Positions 10,601 through 17,657 of a stretch of DNA of 64,000 nucleotides are shown here, one piece after another. The position numbers and the translations under genes were made by a program. The stretch spans positions 523,813-587,812 of the forward strand of contig JAFXLL010000010.1 in assembly GCA_017531225.1 (NCBI GenBank). The letters are read 5' to 3'. Source of the DNA: Bacteroidales bacterium. GTDB taxonomy: Bacteria > Bacteroidota > Bacteroidia > Bacteroidales > F082. The notes beneath the pieces are model-generated. The model was not told the DNA's origin. It worked only from the letters and a program-made list of their open reading frames with translations, and searched no databases. How positions within the stretch are numbered: the first letter of the stretch is position 1; every line of letters begins with the position of its first letter.

Positions 10601-11075
10601 CAAGAAGACCCACGAGACCGCCGCAACAATCGGTAGCATTATTGGCTGTCGAGGTGCCAGTGCTTTCCACTGTGCCTCCAAGGATGCCTACATTGTATAT
10701 GCGGGCAGAGCCTGTAGCTGTGTCAGCAATAGCACCCGTAATACCCGCTTGGCTGATATTCACGTTCTCAATCACCAAATTCTTCACTGTGCCAGTGAGC
10801 TTGGCAAAAAGAGGAGTATTGAGGTTTTTTATACGATAAGGCATTTTAGTAGCGGGATCGATGGCGGCTTCCAGTGTGCCCGAGAAAGTGGCAACACTCG
10901 GTGAGCCTCCAGTGATATCCTGCGTTATGATATAATTGCCGCTTGGGTCGACGATTGCATCCAACGAAGTGATTTCTGTTTGTGTTTGTGCTTTTGCAAT
11001 CGTTGGGAACACCAGCATGAAGGCCAGCGTTATGAGGGTGAAAATATGGGAGTTGCGTTGTTTTGTTCGGCTCAT
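7662..11075 (-). CDS. Secreted GLUG-motif protein with C-terminal YGGG rungs (1137 aa)
   Basis: I chose the ATG at 11075 (MSRTKQRN) over an upstream one at 11129, because it gives a compact signal peptide ending TIAKAQ and leaves the TATCTTTG promoter box at 11127-11134 outside the gene. Residues about 30-260 carry GLUG-type repeats (GGLVGLLDG, then NCYSYADITGGNFVGGIVGYN). The middle part is long and shared with the paralogue at 11795-15241 (ADRNCTNKDLY, VTAITIEPYWAKCVYLAD, MRFDGRTA, SVTGGDYDEFYLTG). The last ~150 residues are YGGG rungs ending GNVYGGGNEGPVSGNSEVII, matching the last rung of the 2228-residue neighbour. No T9SS sorting domain is visible. It is the first gene of a leftward operon. 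Function is unknown; a surface or matrix structural role is inferred. Confidence 0.87.
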   Translation of the reverse strand: MSRTKQRNSHIFTLITLAFMLVFPTIAKAQTQTEITSLDAIVDPSGNYIITQDITGGSPSVATFSGTLEAAIDPATKMPYRIKNLNTPLFAKLTGTVKNLVIENVNISQAGITGAIADTATGSARIYNVGILGGTVESTGTSTANNATDCCGGLVGLLDGNSNASNAPRVVNCYSYADITGGNFVGGIVGYNNYGTTSADNKRRSMVFACMFYGDITGGNSIAPIYNGTNIVNRDANGVSNFNYFRLEAPYVQPTGVTYNCALGAEDRFLTRFEFFRHLLNGQRKLAGWWATGTYSGDAMMKWVLLPDSIGSNHPYPVLMQQGKYPSVVNIDAEHATTGKPRNQGGKLGTLAVHIQMGSGGAVYGAPDGATITTSDTTLVITDKDPDHFNFNYYKVQLPYYNNVGTKNYNGNRVVTGWKIVNITGGTPGTFTASDSWGGYNFADRNCTNKDLYGTGGSNRIFNQGAYWDVPEGVTAITIEPYWAKCVYLADQNADKVYNTAMGTGYDVSNVGGGKIFTNGNSYSIAGENQVVLTTMGNAISSSNSTGLFVGIVGDPNNQSVNDYAVVLVGNYHHYGALEASNSKPYTVTSIDLDGDNEPDYSYMLRFDGRTAAHPVKVDFINVPGLGMAQKSTGGTGSYNFGIMQPKGWFESTNTSLFRVTQFEYDRSDRVAAPYIVQGGVMEQWVSGQNNGAANKTTYFLVGGNVWFKEFHRGTHQDKTLQSKHPPVSVTGGDYDEFYLTGLYTANVTSYADNAECYINGGRFGTVAGAAMEGIGKANGADNTGNITWQVQNADIREFFAGGINAAKPVTGNLSTTITGGYIELYCGGPKFGDMSNNKTVVTNATSCTFGTFFGAGYGGNSYGRQAPRNHNSITNFPHNDGEAGNDASWNAWLARFYKQEYNSTYGGVSTRFSYQFLPMSNNANNCARIFVDFVKFSLATTHSVTSTLTECTILNNFYGGGSLGKVSGNVTSTLDSCTVYGNVYGAGFSASLPTVQVDAIGFETEPYYYDQLGTYRTGVKYKTNPDFAPTTYTWEHDDAISIDKTDHILYTTENLDKTNLGSVNTATITLKGNTTVGTQGDDDTGNVYGGGDESAVSGNTKVILEDGTHVLGNVYGGGNEGPVSGNSEVIIQTQSK

Positions 11076-11126
11076 TTTGTGGATATCTTTATTTATATAT
11101 ATAAATACGTGCGCGTAAAAATCCCG

Positions 11127-11134
11127 CAAAGATA
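11127..11134 (-). promoter_or_regulatory. Promoter box of the GLUG/giant YGGG operon
   Basis: Minus-strand TATCTTTG lies 51 nt before the ATG at 11075. The 299-nt gap 11076-11374 is AT-rich, contains this box and the divergent DUF5618 promoter, and holds no other gene. Confidence 0.5.
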
Positions 11135-11313
11135 CACATTTTTCTATAAAGTAAAGCCATTACTTTAGAGTTTTTACCCGTAAATTATGTTAAATTTTTT
11201 ATTCCTGTGAAAAAAATATCTTAATTGATTGGTATTTGTAATATGGTTTTATGGAATTTAAAATTCAAAAGAGTATTAATAAAGATATTGCATCACTGAA
11301 ATTTATTTTGATG

Positions 11314-11350
11314 AATTAATACTGATTATTAAAAATTGTCACTATCTTTG
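11314..11350 (+). promoter_or_regulatory. Promoter of DUF5618-like copy 1
   Basis: AATTAATACTGA (11314-11325), 17 nt, TATCTTTG (11343-11350), then GCAGCGA. The CTG at 11322-11324 lies where -33 TTG is expected. The same layout with the same spacing precedes copy 2. Confidence 0.65.
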
Positions 11351-11374
11351 CAGCGATAAAAAAAGAAAACAAAC

Positions 11375-11782
11375 ATGGAAAAGAAAAATCCAATCGAAGA
11401 AGCCCTGCGTTATGTGGATAACGCCAATACTCTTTTGAAAGAAAAAGGAGAGTTAGACCCCGAAACCCATTCCTACACCGACCGCAAATACGTGAAAATG
11501 GCCGGCAACACACTGTGGAACGGGATGTTGTTCATTCTCGACACCGTATTCCAGGTGAAGAAGAATAAAAAGCACCGCCCTGACATCAGCGACTACCAAC
11601 GGGTTGTCGGCGCTCGCGACAAGAAACTGTTGGCTTTGGTGAATATCGGCTATGACATCATGCACCTTTCCATGGGTTATGACGGCATTATTGATAAAAA
11701 AACCTGCGACAGAGGATTCCAGATCGCCAACGAGATCATCGACCGCTGTGCCGTAATGCTACCTGCTACTCCAGCCGCATAA
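11375..11782 (+). CDS. DUF5618-like small cytoplasmic protein, copy 1 (135 aa)
   Basis: This is a small soluble protein without signal peptide or membrane segment, predicted mainly helical. Its motifs are ALRYVDNANTLL, DRKYVKMAGNTLWNG, a central ARDKKLLALVNIGYDIMHL, MGYDG and NEIIDRC. The same motifs occur in two paralogues at 15475 and 15900. From memory the pattern fits the Bacteroidetes family DUF5618; that name was not checked by search. The start is fixed by the promoter box at 11343-11350 and by alignment with copy 3 (MEKKN.I.EA.RYV against MEKKDLIGEARRYV). It is divergent from the GLUG/YGGG gene on its left and convergent with the GLUG/YGGG gene on its right (12 nt between stops). Biochemical function is unknown. 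The His in IMHL and the RDKKLL segment are kept in all three copies. Confidence 0.85.
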   Translation: MEKKNPIEEALRYVDNANTLLKEKGELDPETHSYTDRKYVKMAGNTLWNGMLFILDTVFQVKKNKKHRPDISDYQRVVGARDKKLLALVNIGYDIMHLSMGYDGIIDKKTCDRGFQIANEIIDRCAVMLPATPAA

Positions 11783-11794
11783 TCGGCACAACAA

Positions 11795-14700
11795 TCAATT
11801 ATCCTTAATAATCACTTCGGAGTTGCCACTGACGGGGCCTTCATTGCCGCCGCCATAAACATTGCCCAATACCTGAGCATCTTCTTTCAGGATGACGGTG
11901 GTATTGCCCGTGACGGCACTTTCTTCTCCGCCGCCAAAGACATTGCCCGTGTTGGCATTGCCCGTGGTGCCCACTGTTGTATTACCCTTGAGGGTGAGGA
12001 CAACATGGCCATCGACGGTGCCGAGATTGCTCTTTCTCAGGTCTTGGTTGGTGTAGATATAATGTTTTGTCAAGTCGCTGCCAGATCCCCCGTTGGTCAA
12101 AGTGACACCCGCTTCCGTTGCGTTTTTCCATTCAAATGTGGTGGTTCCAGAGAATACACCAGGCTCAAACATACCCGAAGCGCTGTTGTAATTTGGATTT
12201 TGGGTGAAACCGTCATCTCTTACCTCAAGGGTAGGCAACGAGGCCGAGTAGCCAGCGCCGAAGACATTGCCCTTGACAATGCAGCTGTCGAGCACCGAGA
12301 TCACCGAGTCGACAACCTTGCCAAGGCTGCCGCCGCCATAGAAGTTGTTGTCGATGGTGCACTTCTTGAGGCTTGACGACACCTTGTTGCACTGCGCCAG
12401 CGAGAAGGCGGCAAATTTTACATATAATCGGGCACCCGTCGCACCGGTACTCCACACGAAGAACTCATAGTCAAAGTCTGTAGCTACGCCAGGCCCTTTC
12501 CTGCCGTAGTCTTTGCCTGTCTGTGAGGACTGTGTGGAGCTTCCGTCAAAGTATTTGCCTCGATCGGTGGTATAGTACCCTTGAAGCGTTGCCCAGTTTT
12601 GATTTCCACTTTCATCGTAGTATTTCTTCTTAGCAAGGGAGGTGCCGCCAAATCCTGCGCCGAAAAACTTTCCGAAGACACAGCCCTCAGCATTGGTGGT
12701 GACCTTCTTGCCATCCTGCATGTTGCCGAACTTGGGGCCGCCGCAGTAAGTGGTAACATGGCTGTTGTAAATCTCGACTGTGACATCGCCTTTGATGGGT
12801 TTGGCGTCGTTAATGCCGCCACCGTAGAAGTTGTCGATGTCGGCGTTGTAGATCTGCCACCGCACATTGCCGTCGATTTGTTCCAGCGACGCTCCTGCCA
12901 CCTCATTAAAATAGCCTCCACTGATGTAACACTCGGCGTTGTCTGAACGTACAATAGCATCTGCCTTGTAGGTTCCAGTGAGGTAGAAGCCCGGGTACTC
13001 ACCGCCCGTCACCGACACCGGCACGTGGGGTGTGGACTGGCTGCCATCGCTGTGGGTGCCCATGCCGAACTCGTTGATCCACACGTTACCACCGACGTGA
13101 ATGTATATAGTCTTGCCATTCACGGAACTTCTCTGAGTCGACACAAACTGATCAAAGACACCTCCCAGAAGGATGAGCGGGGCATCTGATTTTGAAGAAT
13201 TATCCAAGTTCTCATATTCCACTTGGCTGGAATACACAAGAGCTGTGTTAGTAGTCTCAAACCAACCTCTTGTCTTGAAGATGGTGAAGTTACAGATAAG
13301 GCTGGCACCATTGGGTTTCTGCGCCTGCGCTGTGCCGGGGATGTTCAGGAAGTCGAAGCGTATAGGGGTGATGCTCGATCTGCCAATATGGTGATAGATG
13401 AGGCTGTAGTCTGGCTCATGGTCATTGTCCATGTCCACCGACATCATGGTGAAATGGTTGGTTCCGTTTTGCGGCACAGTAGCCAAATGAAGATTGCCCA
13501 TTAGCACGAGAGCATTGTCGTAGACTGTCGGACCTAAACCGCCCAAACCAGAACCAGGTGTCGTGTTGGCGATGTAGTTTAAAGCTCTCTCAATACTAGT
13601 TTCAGCTTTTTGTCCATTAAACGTCGTAGGCGTAGAGCCACTCGGATTCAACTGTGTGCCGGTCTGGGTCACATTCTGCTTGTTTTCGTTTTTATAGTCG
13701 GTCTTGTACACCACATCGTAGTTCGGGTCGGCAATGTATACTGCCTTGGCCCAATAAGGCTCAATGGTGATGGAGGTCACGCCGTAGGGAACGTCAAAGT
13801 AGGCTCCCTGTGAAAAGACGCGCTTGCTGACGCTGTAGAGGTCTTTGTTGGAACTCTTGCGGTCGGCGTAGTTGTGGTCGGGGAAGTCCCTGATGCCCGT
13901 GGTGGGGTAGTTGGACGAGGTGTAGGGGTCGCCGTCGATAGGGGTGATGGCCGTAATCTTCCATCCTGTCACCACTCGGTTGCCTGTATAGTTTCCCTCT
14001 CCTACATCATTGTAGTAGGGCAGTTGCACCTTGTCGTAGTTGAAATTGAAACGGTCGAAATCCTTGTCGGTGCGTGTCAAGGTAAGACTGGTCGTTGTGA
14101 TACTAGCATCCGTAGGCCATGTCTGGCCGCCATCGGTTTTTGTATTGCTAATGGTCACAGCAAGCGTTTTGCCAAGTTTGCCACCCTTGTTCGGCCCAAC
14201 GATTGTGCTGTCAGGAGCATGGGTAATGTCGGGGTTAATAATGGAGGGGTAATACCCTTGTCCTTTCAGTACCGGATAGGGCTTAGGATTGTCGATGGTT
14301 CTGTCGGCCGTTTCGAGTACCCACTTGGCCAAAAGATTAGCATCATCAGGATTGCCTGTGATATATAAAGCTGCCAGCTTCTTGTTACTGTTGAGCAGCA
14401 GGCGATAAAACTCGAATCGGTTCAGGAATTTCTCTTCCACTGCCAAAGCGCAGTTGTATTTACCTGGAGTGATATGGCTGGTAGGCAGTTGCTCGTAGGC
14501 GTAGTAGTTGAAGGTATTCAGACCTCCGCTGTTCAAATTATTGATATTGTTCCCACCATATACAGGCGATTTAGTGCTACCGCCAGTGATGTCGCCGTAA
14601 AACATGCAGTTCATCACCATAGTCCTGATGTCGCTGGCCTTGGATGCATATTTGTTGTATCCCACTATACCGGACGCATCAGTACCGCCCCCCACATTGG

Positions 14701-15241
14701 CATAACTATAGCAGTTGATAACGCGGGAGCCTTTATTTGATTCCTTGTCGTAAAGGTAGCCAACGAGACCTCCCACATATTTAGTTCCGCTGACAGATCC
14801 GCCAAGAATACCACAGTTATAGATGCGTGTTTCACCTTTAGCATTTCCAGCAATGGCACCGACATTGGTGTTTTCGGTGGTGATGTCTATACCAACACTT
14901 TGAATGATAACATTCTTAATCGTAGCATCCTCAACATAGTCAAACAAAGGTTTGTCCCAGGTACCAGTGATAGTAACAAGTTGTCCGTCAATAGTTCCTT
15001 TGAAAGGGTTGGTACTGGTGCCTATCACGTCACCATTTCCACCCACTCGAGCAGTACCATCTGTAGAAAAGCTGCTGCTGAGAATGTAACTGCCTGTCAC
15101 ATCGGTAATGTCAGCCAACGAAGAAATTGTTTGGGGCTGTGCCTTCATTGACATAGGAAAGGTTATCAGCACGGTTATCAGCACCGCACAGCGCATTAGG
15201 AATCGCAAGGGTTTGTTATTGGTTAAAGTCTGTTTGTTCAT
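11795..15241 (-). CDS. Secreted GLUG-motif protein with C-terminal YGGG rungs, paralogue 2 (1148 aa)
   Basis: The signal peptide is at residues 1-34 (MNKQTLTNN..., ending MSMKAQ). It matches the 7662-11075 protein along its length: SSLADITDVTGSYIL at the start, GLUG motifs (GGLVGYLYD, NCYSYANVGGG), ADRKSSNKDLY, VTSITIEPYWAKAVYIAD, the GGNVWINEFGMGTH segment, NNFYGGGSLGKV, and a last rung GNVYGGGNEGPVSGNSEVII ending KDN. No T9SS tail is seen. Unlike its paralogue it is not followed by a giant YGGG gene; its stop is 12 nt from the convergent DUF5618-like gene. A TATCTTTG box lies 24 nt upstream of the start. It is likely a second-copy surface protein from duplication of the whole GLUG/YGGG plus DUF5618 pair. 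Function is unknown. Confidence 0.87.
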   Translation of the reverse strand: MNKQTLTNNKPLRFLMRCAVLITVLITFPMSMKAQPQTISSLADITDVTGSYILSSSFSTDGTARVGGNGDVIGTSTNPFKGTIDGQLVTITGTWDKPLFDYVEDATIKNVIIQSVGIDITTENTNVGAIAGNAKGETRIYNCGILGGSVSGTKYVGGLVGYLYDKESNKGSRVINCYSYANVGGGTDASGIVGYNKYASKASDIRTMVMNCMFYGDITGGSTKSPVYGGNNINNLNSGGLNTFNYYAYEQLPTSHITPGKYNCALAVEEKFLNRFEFYRLLLNSNKKLAALYITGNPDDANLLAKWVLETADRTIDNPKPYPVLKGQGYYPSIINPDITHAPDSTIVGPNKGGKLGKTLAVTISNTKTDGGQTWPTDASITTTSLTLTRTDKDFDRFNFNYDKVQLPYYNDVGEGNYTGNRVVTGWKITAITPIDGDPYTSSNYPTTGIRDFPDHNYADRKSSNKDLYSVSKRVFSQGAYFDVPYGVTSITIEPYWAKAVYIADPNYDVVYKTDYKNENKQNVTQTGTQLNPSGSTPTTFNGQKAETSIERALNYIANTTPGSGLGGLGPTVYDNALVLMGNLHLATVPQNGTNHFTMMSVDMDNDHEPDYSLIYHHIGRSSITPIRFDFLNIPGTAQAQKPNGASLICNFTIFKTRGWFETTNTALVYSSQVEYENLDNSSKSDAPLILLGGVFDQFVSTQRSSVNGKTIYIHVGGNVWINEFGMGTHSDGSQSTPHVPVSVTGGEYPGFYLTGTYKADAIVRSDNAECYISGGYFNEVAGASLEQIDGNVRWQIYNADIDNFYGGGINDAKPIKGDVTVEIYNSHVTTYCGGPKFGNMQDGKKVTTNAEGCVFGKFFGAGFGGTSLAKKKYYDESGNQNWATLQGYYTTDRGKYFDGSSTQSSQTGKDYGRKGPGVATDFDYEFFVWSTGATGARLYVKFAAFSLAQCNKVSSSLKKCTIDNNFYGGGSLGKVVDSVISVLDSCIVKGNVFGAGYSASLPTLEVRDDGFTQNPNYNSASGMFEPGVFSGTTTFEWKNATEAGVTLTNGGSGSDLTKHYIYTNQDLRKSNLGTVDGHVVLTLKGNTTVGTTGNANTGNVFGGGEESAVTGNTTVILKEDAQVLGNVYGGGNEGPVSGNSEVIIKDN

Positions 15242-15264
15242 ATCATGTGTATTGTTAGAAATGC

Positions 15265-15272
15265 AAAGATAC
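15265..15272 (-). promoter_or_regulatory. Promoter box of the second GLUG/YGGG gene
   Basis: Minus-strand TATCTTTG lies 23 nt before the ATG at 15241. The 233-nt gap to the DUF5618 copy 2 start holds only this and the divergent promoter. Confidence 0.5.
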
Positions 15273-15408
15273 TAATTTTAATGGTTTGTCATTATATTTA
15301 TTTTTTTATTTAAAAAACACTATGTTGTTCTGATAATCACGGATTTATATTCTATTTGATATAATAAAGTTGATTTATTAATATGATAGAATTGAAAAAT
15401 CTATCATA

Positions 15409-15445
15409 AATTAATACTGAATTTTGAATAATTGTATTATTTTTG
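15409..15445 (+). promoter_or_regulatory. Promoter of DUF5618-like copies 2 and 3
   Basis: AATTAATACTGA (15409-15420), 17 nt, TATTTTTG (15438-15445), then GCGGCGA. It is identical in layout to the copy 1 promoter, with the ATG 30 nt downstream. Confidence 0.65.
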
Positions 15446-15474
15446 CGGCGAAATTTAAACAAATAAGCATTATT

Positions 15475-15882
15475 ATGAAAAACAGTGTGATTGAAATCGT
15501 AGCAGATCCAGCAAAAGAAGCTCGCCGTTATGTGGAAAACGCTAAAGACCTTTTGAGAGACAAAGGCATGTTGGACAAGGAAACCCGTTTATATCAAGAT
15601 CGAAAGTATGTGCGAATGGCAGGCAACACCCTTTGGAACGGAGTGCTTGTCATTATAGAGGCTTTGTTTCATCTAAAGACCAAAAAACGCCCCCATCCAG
15701 ATGTGATGGACTATAAGAACGCCATATCCAACCGAGACAAAAAACTCTTAAGCTTGTTTGTTTCCGGTTATGAGATCATGCATATCTACATGGGCTATGA
15801 TGGTGGCCAAAGCAAAGAGGCCTGCGATGGAGGCATCAATATTGCCAATGAAATCATTGATCGCTGCGCCGCGATGCAATGA
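15475..15882 (+). CDS. DUF5618-like small cytoplasmic protein, copy 2 (135 aa)
   Basis: The ATG at 15475 (MKNSVIEIV) is chosen because the promoter box TATTTTTG at 15438-15445 rules out the upstream in-frame ATG at 15424. The protein is the same length as copy 1 and shares EARRYVENAKDLL, DRKYVRMAGNTLWNG, the RDKKLL centre, YEIMHIYMGYDGG and NEIIDRCAAM. It has no signal peptide or membrane segment. Its stop overlaps the alternative ATG of copy 3 at 15879, so the two are probably translated from one transcript. It is divergent from the second GLUG/YGGG gene, repeating the arrangement of copy 1. Family assignment to DUF5618 is from memory; function is unknown. Confidence 0.85.
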   Translation: MKNSVIEIVADPAKEARRYVENAKDLLRDKGMLDKETRLYQDRKYVRMAGNTLWNGVLVIIEALFHLKTKKRPHPDVMDYKNAISNRDKKLLSLFVSGYEIMHIYMGYDGGQSKEACDGGINIANEIIDRCAAMQ

Positions 15883-15899
15883 GAAAAACTATAGAAAAA

Positions 15900-16295
15900 A
15901 TGGAAAAAAAAGATCTTATCGGAGAAGCACGACGTTATGTGGACAACGCCCACAAAACACTGAAAGACAATGAAAACTACGACCCTGACACTCGTTGCTA
16001 CGACGACAAAAAATATGTCCGTTCAGCCGGTCATTACCTGTGGCATGCTGTAATGCTCGCTTTGGATTCAGTCTTCCACGTGAGGGAGGATCGCCGCACC
16101 CGCATCGATGTAGATGCTTATCGTGAAGCCGTTAGAAAGCGGGACCGCAAGCTTCTCGCTTTGCTGAACACTAGTTATCAAATCCTTCATCTCCATATGG
16201 GATATGATGGAATCCTCCTCAAAGATTCCTGTGACACAGGATTCCATGTCACCAACGACATTATCGACCGCTGTGAGCGGCTGAGGGCCAGCTAA
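15900..16295 (+). CDS. DUF5618-like small cytoplasmic protein, copy 3 (131 aa)
   Basis: This is the third tandem paralogue. Alignment with copy 1 favours the ATG at 15900 (MEKKDLIGEARRYVDNA); the ATG at 15879 overlaps the stop of copy 2 (ATGA) and would add seven residues, and is also possible by translational coupling. Conserved blocks are DDKKYVRSAGHYLWHAV, the RDRKLLALLNTSYQILHLHMGYDG centre, and NDIIDRCERL. The NTLWNG block of copies 1 and 2 is HYLWHA here, so this copy has diverged most. It ends 21 nt from the convergent zinc-ribbon gene. Function is unknown. Confidence 0.82.
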   Translation: MEKKDLIGEARRYVDNAHKTLKDNENYDPDTRCYDDKKYVRSAGHYLWHAVMLALDSVFHVREDRRTRIDVDAYREAVRKRDRKLLALLNTSYQILHLHMGYDGILLKDSCDTGFHVTNDIIDRCERLRAS

Positions 16296-16316
16296 AACCA
16301 TACTCATTTCACGGCA

Positions 16317-17102
16317 TCACCAATCTGAATCCCAGTCGGTGCTGCCGCTATCCCAGTCGCTGCTGGAGCCGCCCCAGTCATCGTCGTCATCCCAGTCGTA
16401 GTCATCGCTATTGCTGCCGGCATCGTACCACGAGGTGGACTCAAAATCCTTTCCCGAGTGATCGTAAACACGATAGTCGCTGGCGTTATCCTTGTCGATG
16501 TCAATATCCTGCGACTCGTACCAGTCATCCGTGTTTGAGTCATAATAATACCAAGAGGAACCTTGATGATAATATTGGGTGCCATGGTAGTTGTAATAAC
16601 CGTTAGGCGGGGTGTTGTCGAAAACAGACAGGATGGCACCGATAAGGAAGAGGACGAGGATGGCCATCATGCAGCCGCAGCCTTTCCTTTTCTTTTTATT
16701 CCCATCTGAAGCCGGCGGTTGATTCGACGGACGGTTGGCCTTTTGGTCGACAATCTCGGCTCTCAGGCGCTGATAAAGCTCGTTGACGGCATAGGCCTCG
16801 TCGGAGCCTTGGTAGCGAATGGCTCGCTCTCCCGTCGACTTATTCTTATACACCACACAATCGCCATTGCTGTCCTTGTAGATACCAAAGGCCTTTGGCT
16901 CGGTGATGTTCTTGCCAATGAAAAACCTGGTGACCTCCTCAGGTGGCAGATGATGAGCCACATACCAGGCCTGTAACTCTTCGATCGTCTTGGGCTGCTC
17001 GTTAGAAGTCCTGTTGGCTCCCGAGAGCGGCGCACCGCAATTCGGACAGCGCTCCGAGGTCTCCTCGATCATCGCGCCGCAGTATTCACATTTGATTTTC
17101 AT
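16317..17102 (-). CDS. Zinc-ribbon single-pass membrane protein with acidic Trp/Asp/Ser tail (261 aa)
   Basis: The start at 17102 is used because the upstream ATG at 17126 falls inside the promoter box. The N-terminus is a zinc ribbon, with C5..C8 and C19..C22 (CEYC, CPNC). A ~90-residue domain follows (IEELQAWYVAHHLPPEEVTRFF, then GIYKDSNGDCVVYKNKSTG) that resembles the small domain often fused to zinc ribbons in bacteria. After a KKKRKGCGC stretch comes one transmembrane helix (MMAILVLFLIGAILSVF). The rest is a Tyr-rich then extremely acidic, low-complexity tail with runs of Asp, Ser, Gly and Trp, ending WDSDW. The ribbon is predicted cytoplasmic and the tail outside. The gene is monocistronic by spacing. 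Function is unknown. Confidence 0.8.
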   Translation of the reverse strand: MKIKCEYCGAMIEETSERCPNCGAPLSGANRTSNEQPKTIEELQAWYVAHHLPPEEVTRFFIGKNITEPKAFGIYKDSNGDCVVYKNKSTGERAIRYQGSDEAYAVNELYQRLRAEIVDQKANRPSNQPPASDGNKKKRKGCGCMMAILVLFLIGAILSVFDNTPPNGYYNYHGTQYYHQGSSWYYYDSNTDDWYESQDIDIDKDNASDYRVYDHSGKDFESTSWYDAGSNSDDYDWDDDDDWGGSSSDWDSGSTDWDSDW

Positions 17103-17123
17103 TTCTTTTTTTCTTTGGCGAGA

Positions 17124-17131
17124 CAAAAATA
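17124..17131 (-). promoter_or_regulatory. Promoter box of the zinc-ribbon gene
   Basis: Minus-strand TATTTTTG lies 21 nt before the ATG at 17102. No TTG was found at the usual distance. Confidence 0.45.
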
Positions 17132-17196
17132 AAAATTATTTGGAAACCCCGGTAAAGTGTTTTACGATTCCGACCTCCCAGGACCCTTGGGCTTAA

Positions 17197-17657
17197 TCAA
17201 TGCCTTACAACGATTTTACTTGCCGTATTTCCGGTTTTTAGGATATATAACCCGTTAGGTAACGTGGAAACATCCACCGGGATACGGCCCGTTCTAACGG
17301 TTTGGCCTATCATATTGATGATGTGATATTCGCCATCCTTTTGATCTGGAACCTCCTCCAAGCCCACGGTGGTGGGTACCAACCGAACATCTTTTACCAC
17401 AGCCTCACCATCAACCACCTTGATGGTATGAGTCTGGGAGAAATAACCACAACTGGTATAGGTTATATGGCTTGCCGCACCTCGGGCTTCACCGTCACTG
17501 CCCGACGTGGCGTCATTTCGGGCGCGTCATTGCGAGGAGCGTCAGCGACGAAGCAATCCACCGTTGACGTCAGTGGATTGCTTCGCTGCGCTCGCAATGA
17601 CGTTCCAGACGAACCATAAACAAGTATCCCTATCAAAAGGAAAGCCAGCCGTTTCAT
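17197..17657 (-). pseudogene. Broken T9SS-exported protein gene: signal peptide and sorting domain in different frames
   Basis: From 17657 a signal peptide is encoded (MKRLAFLLIGILVYGSSG). It runs directly into the palindromic repeat at 17525-17602, then about 12 more codons, and stops near 17463. In a second frame, open from about 17500 down to 17197, the sequence reads SHITYTSCGYFSQTHTIKVV, then DGEAVVKDVRLVP (like the end of a carboxypeptidase-regulatory-like domain), then a T9SS-type tail (YHIINMIGQTVRTG...STLPNGLYILKTG). Together they look like one small exported-protein gene disrupted by insertion of the repeat and/or a frameshift. The start ATG overlaps the stop of the upstream T9SS gene (17654), so it sat at the end of that operon. 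The alternative is two short unrelated frames, which I consider less likely. Confidence 0.6.
17525..17602. repeat. MITE-like imperfect inverted repeat (78 bp)
   Basis: The left arm 17525-17561 begins CGTCATTGCGAG and ends GCAATCCAC; the right arm 17573-17602 is its inverted complement (GTGGATTGC...CTCGCAATGACG). The left arm is 7 nt longer, as three small insertions, and the central spacer is 11 nt. A partial echo of the arm tip (GCGTCATTTC) lies just outside at about 17512. Repeats of this CATTGCGAG...GCAATCCAC form are widespread in bacterial genomes as non-autonomous palindromic elements (from memory). Here it sits inside the signal-peptide end of the broken gene. Confidence 0.8.
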
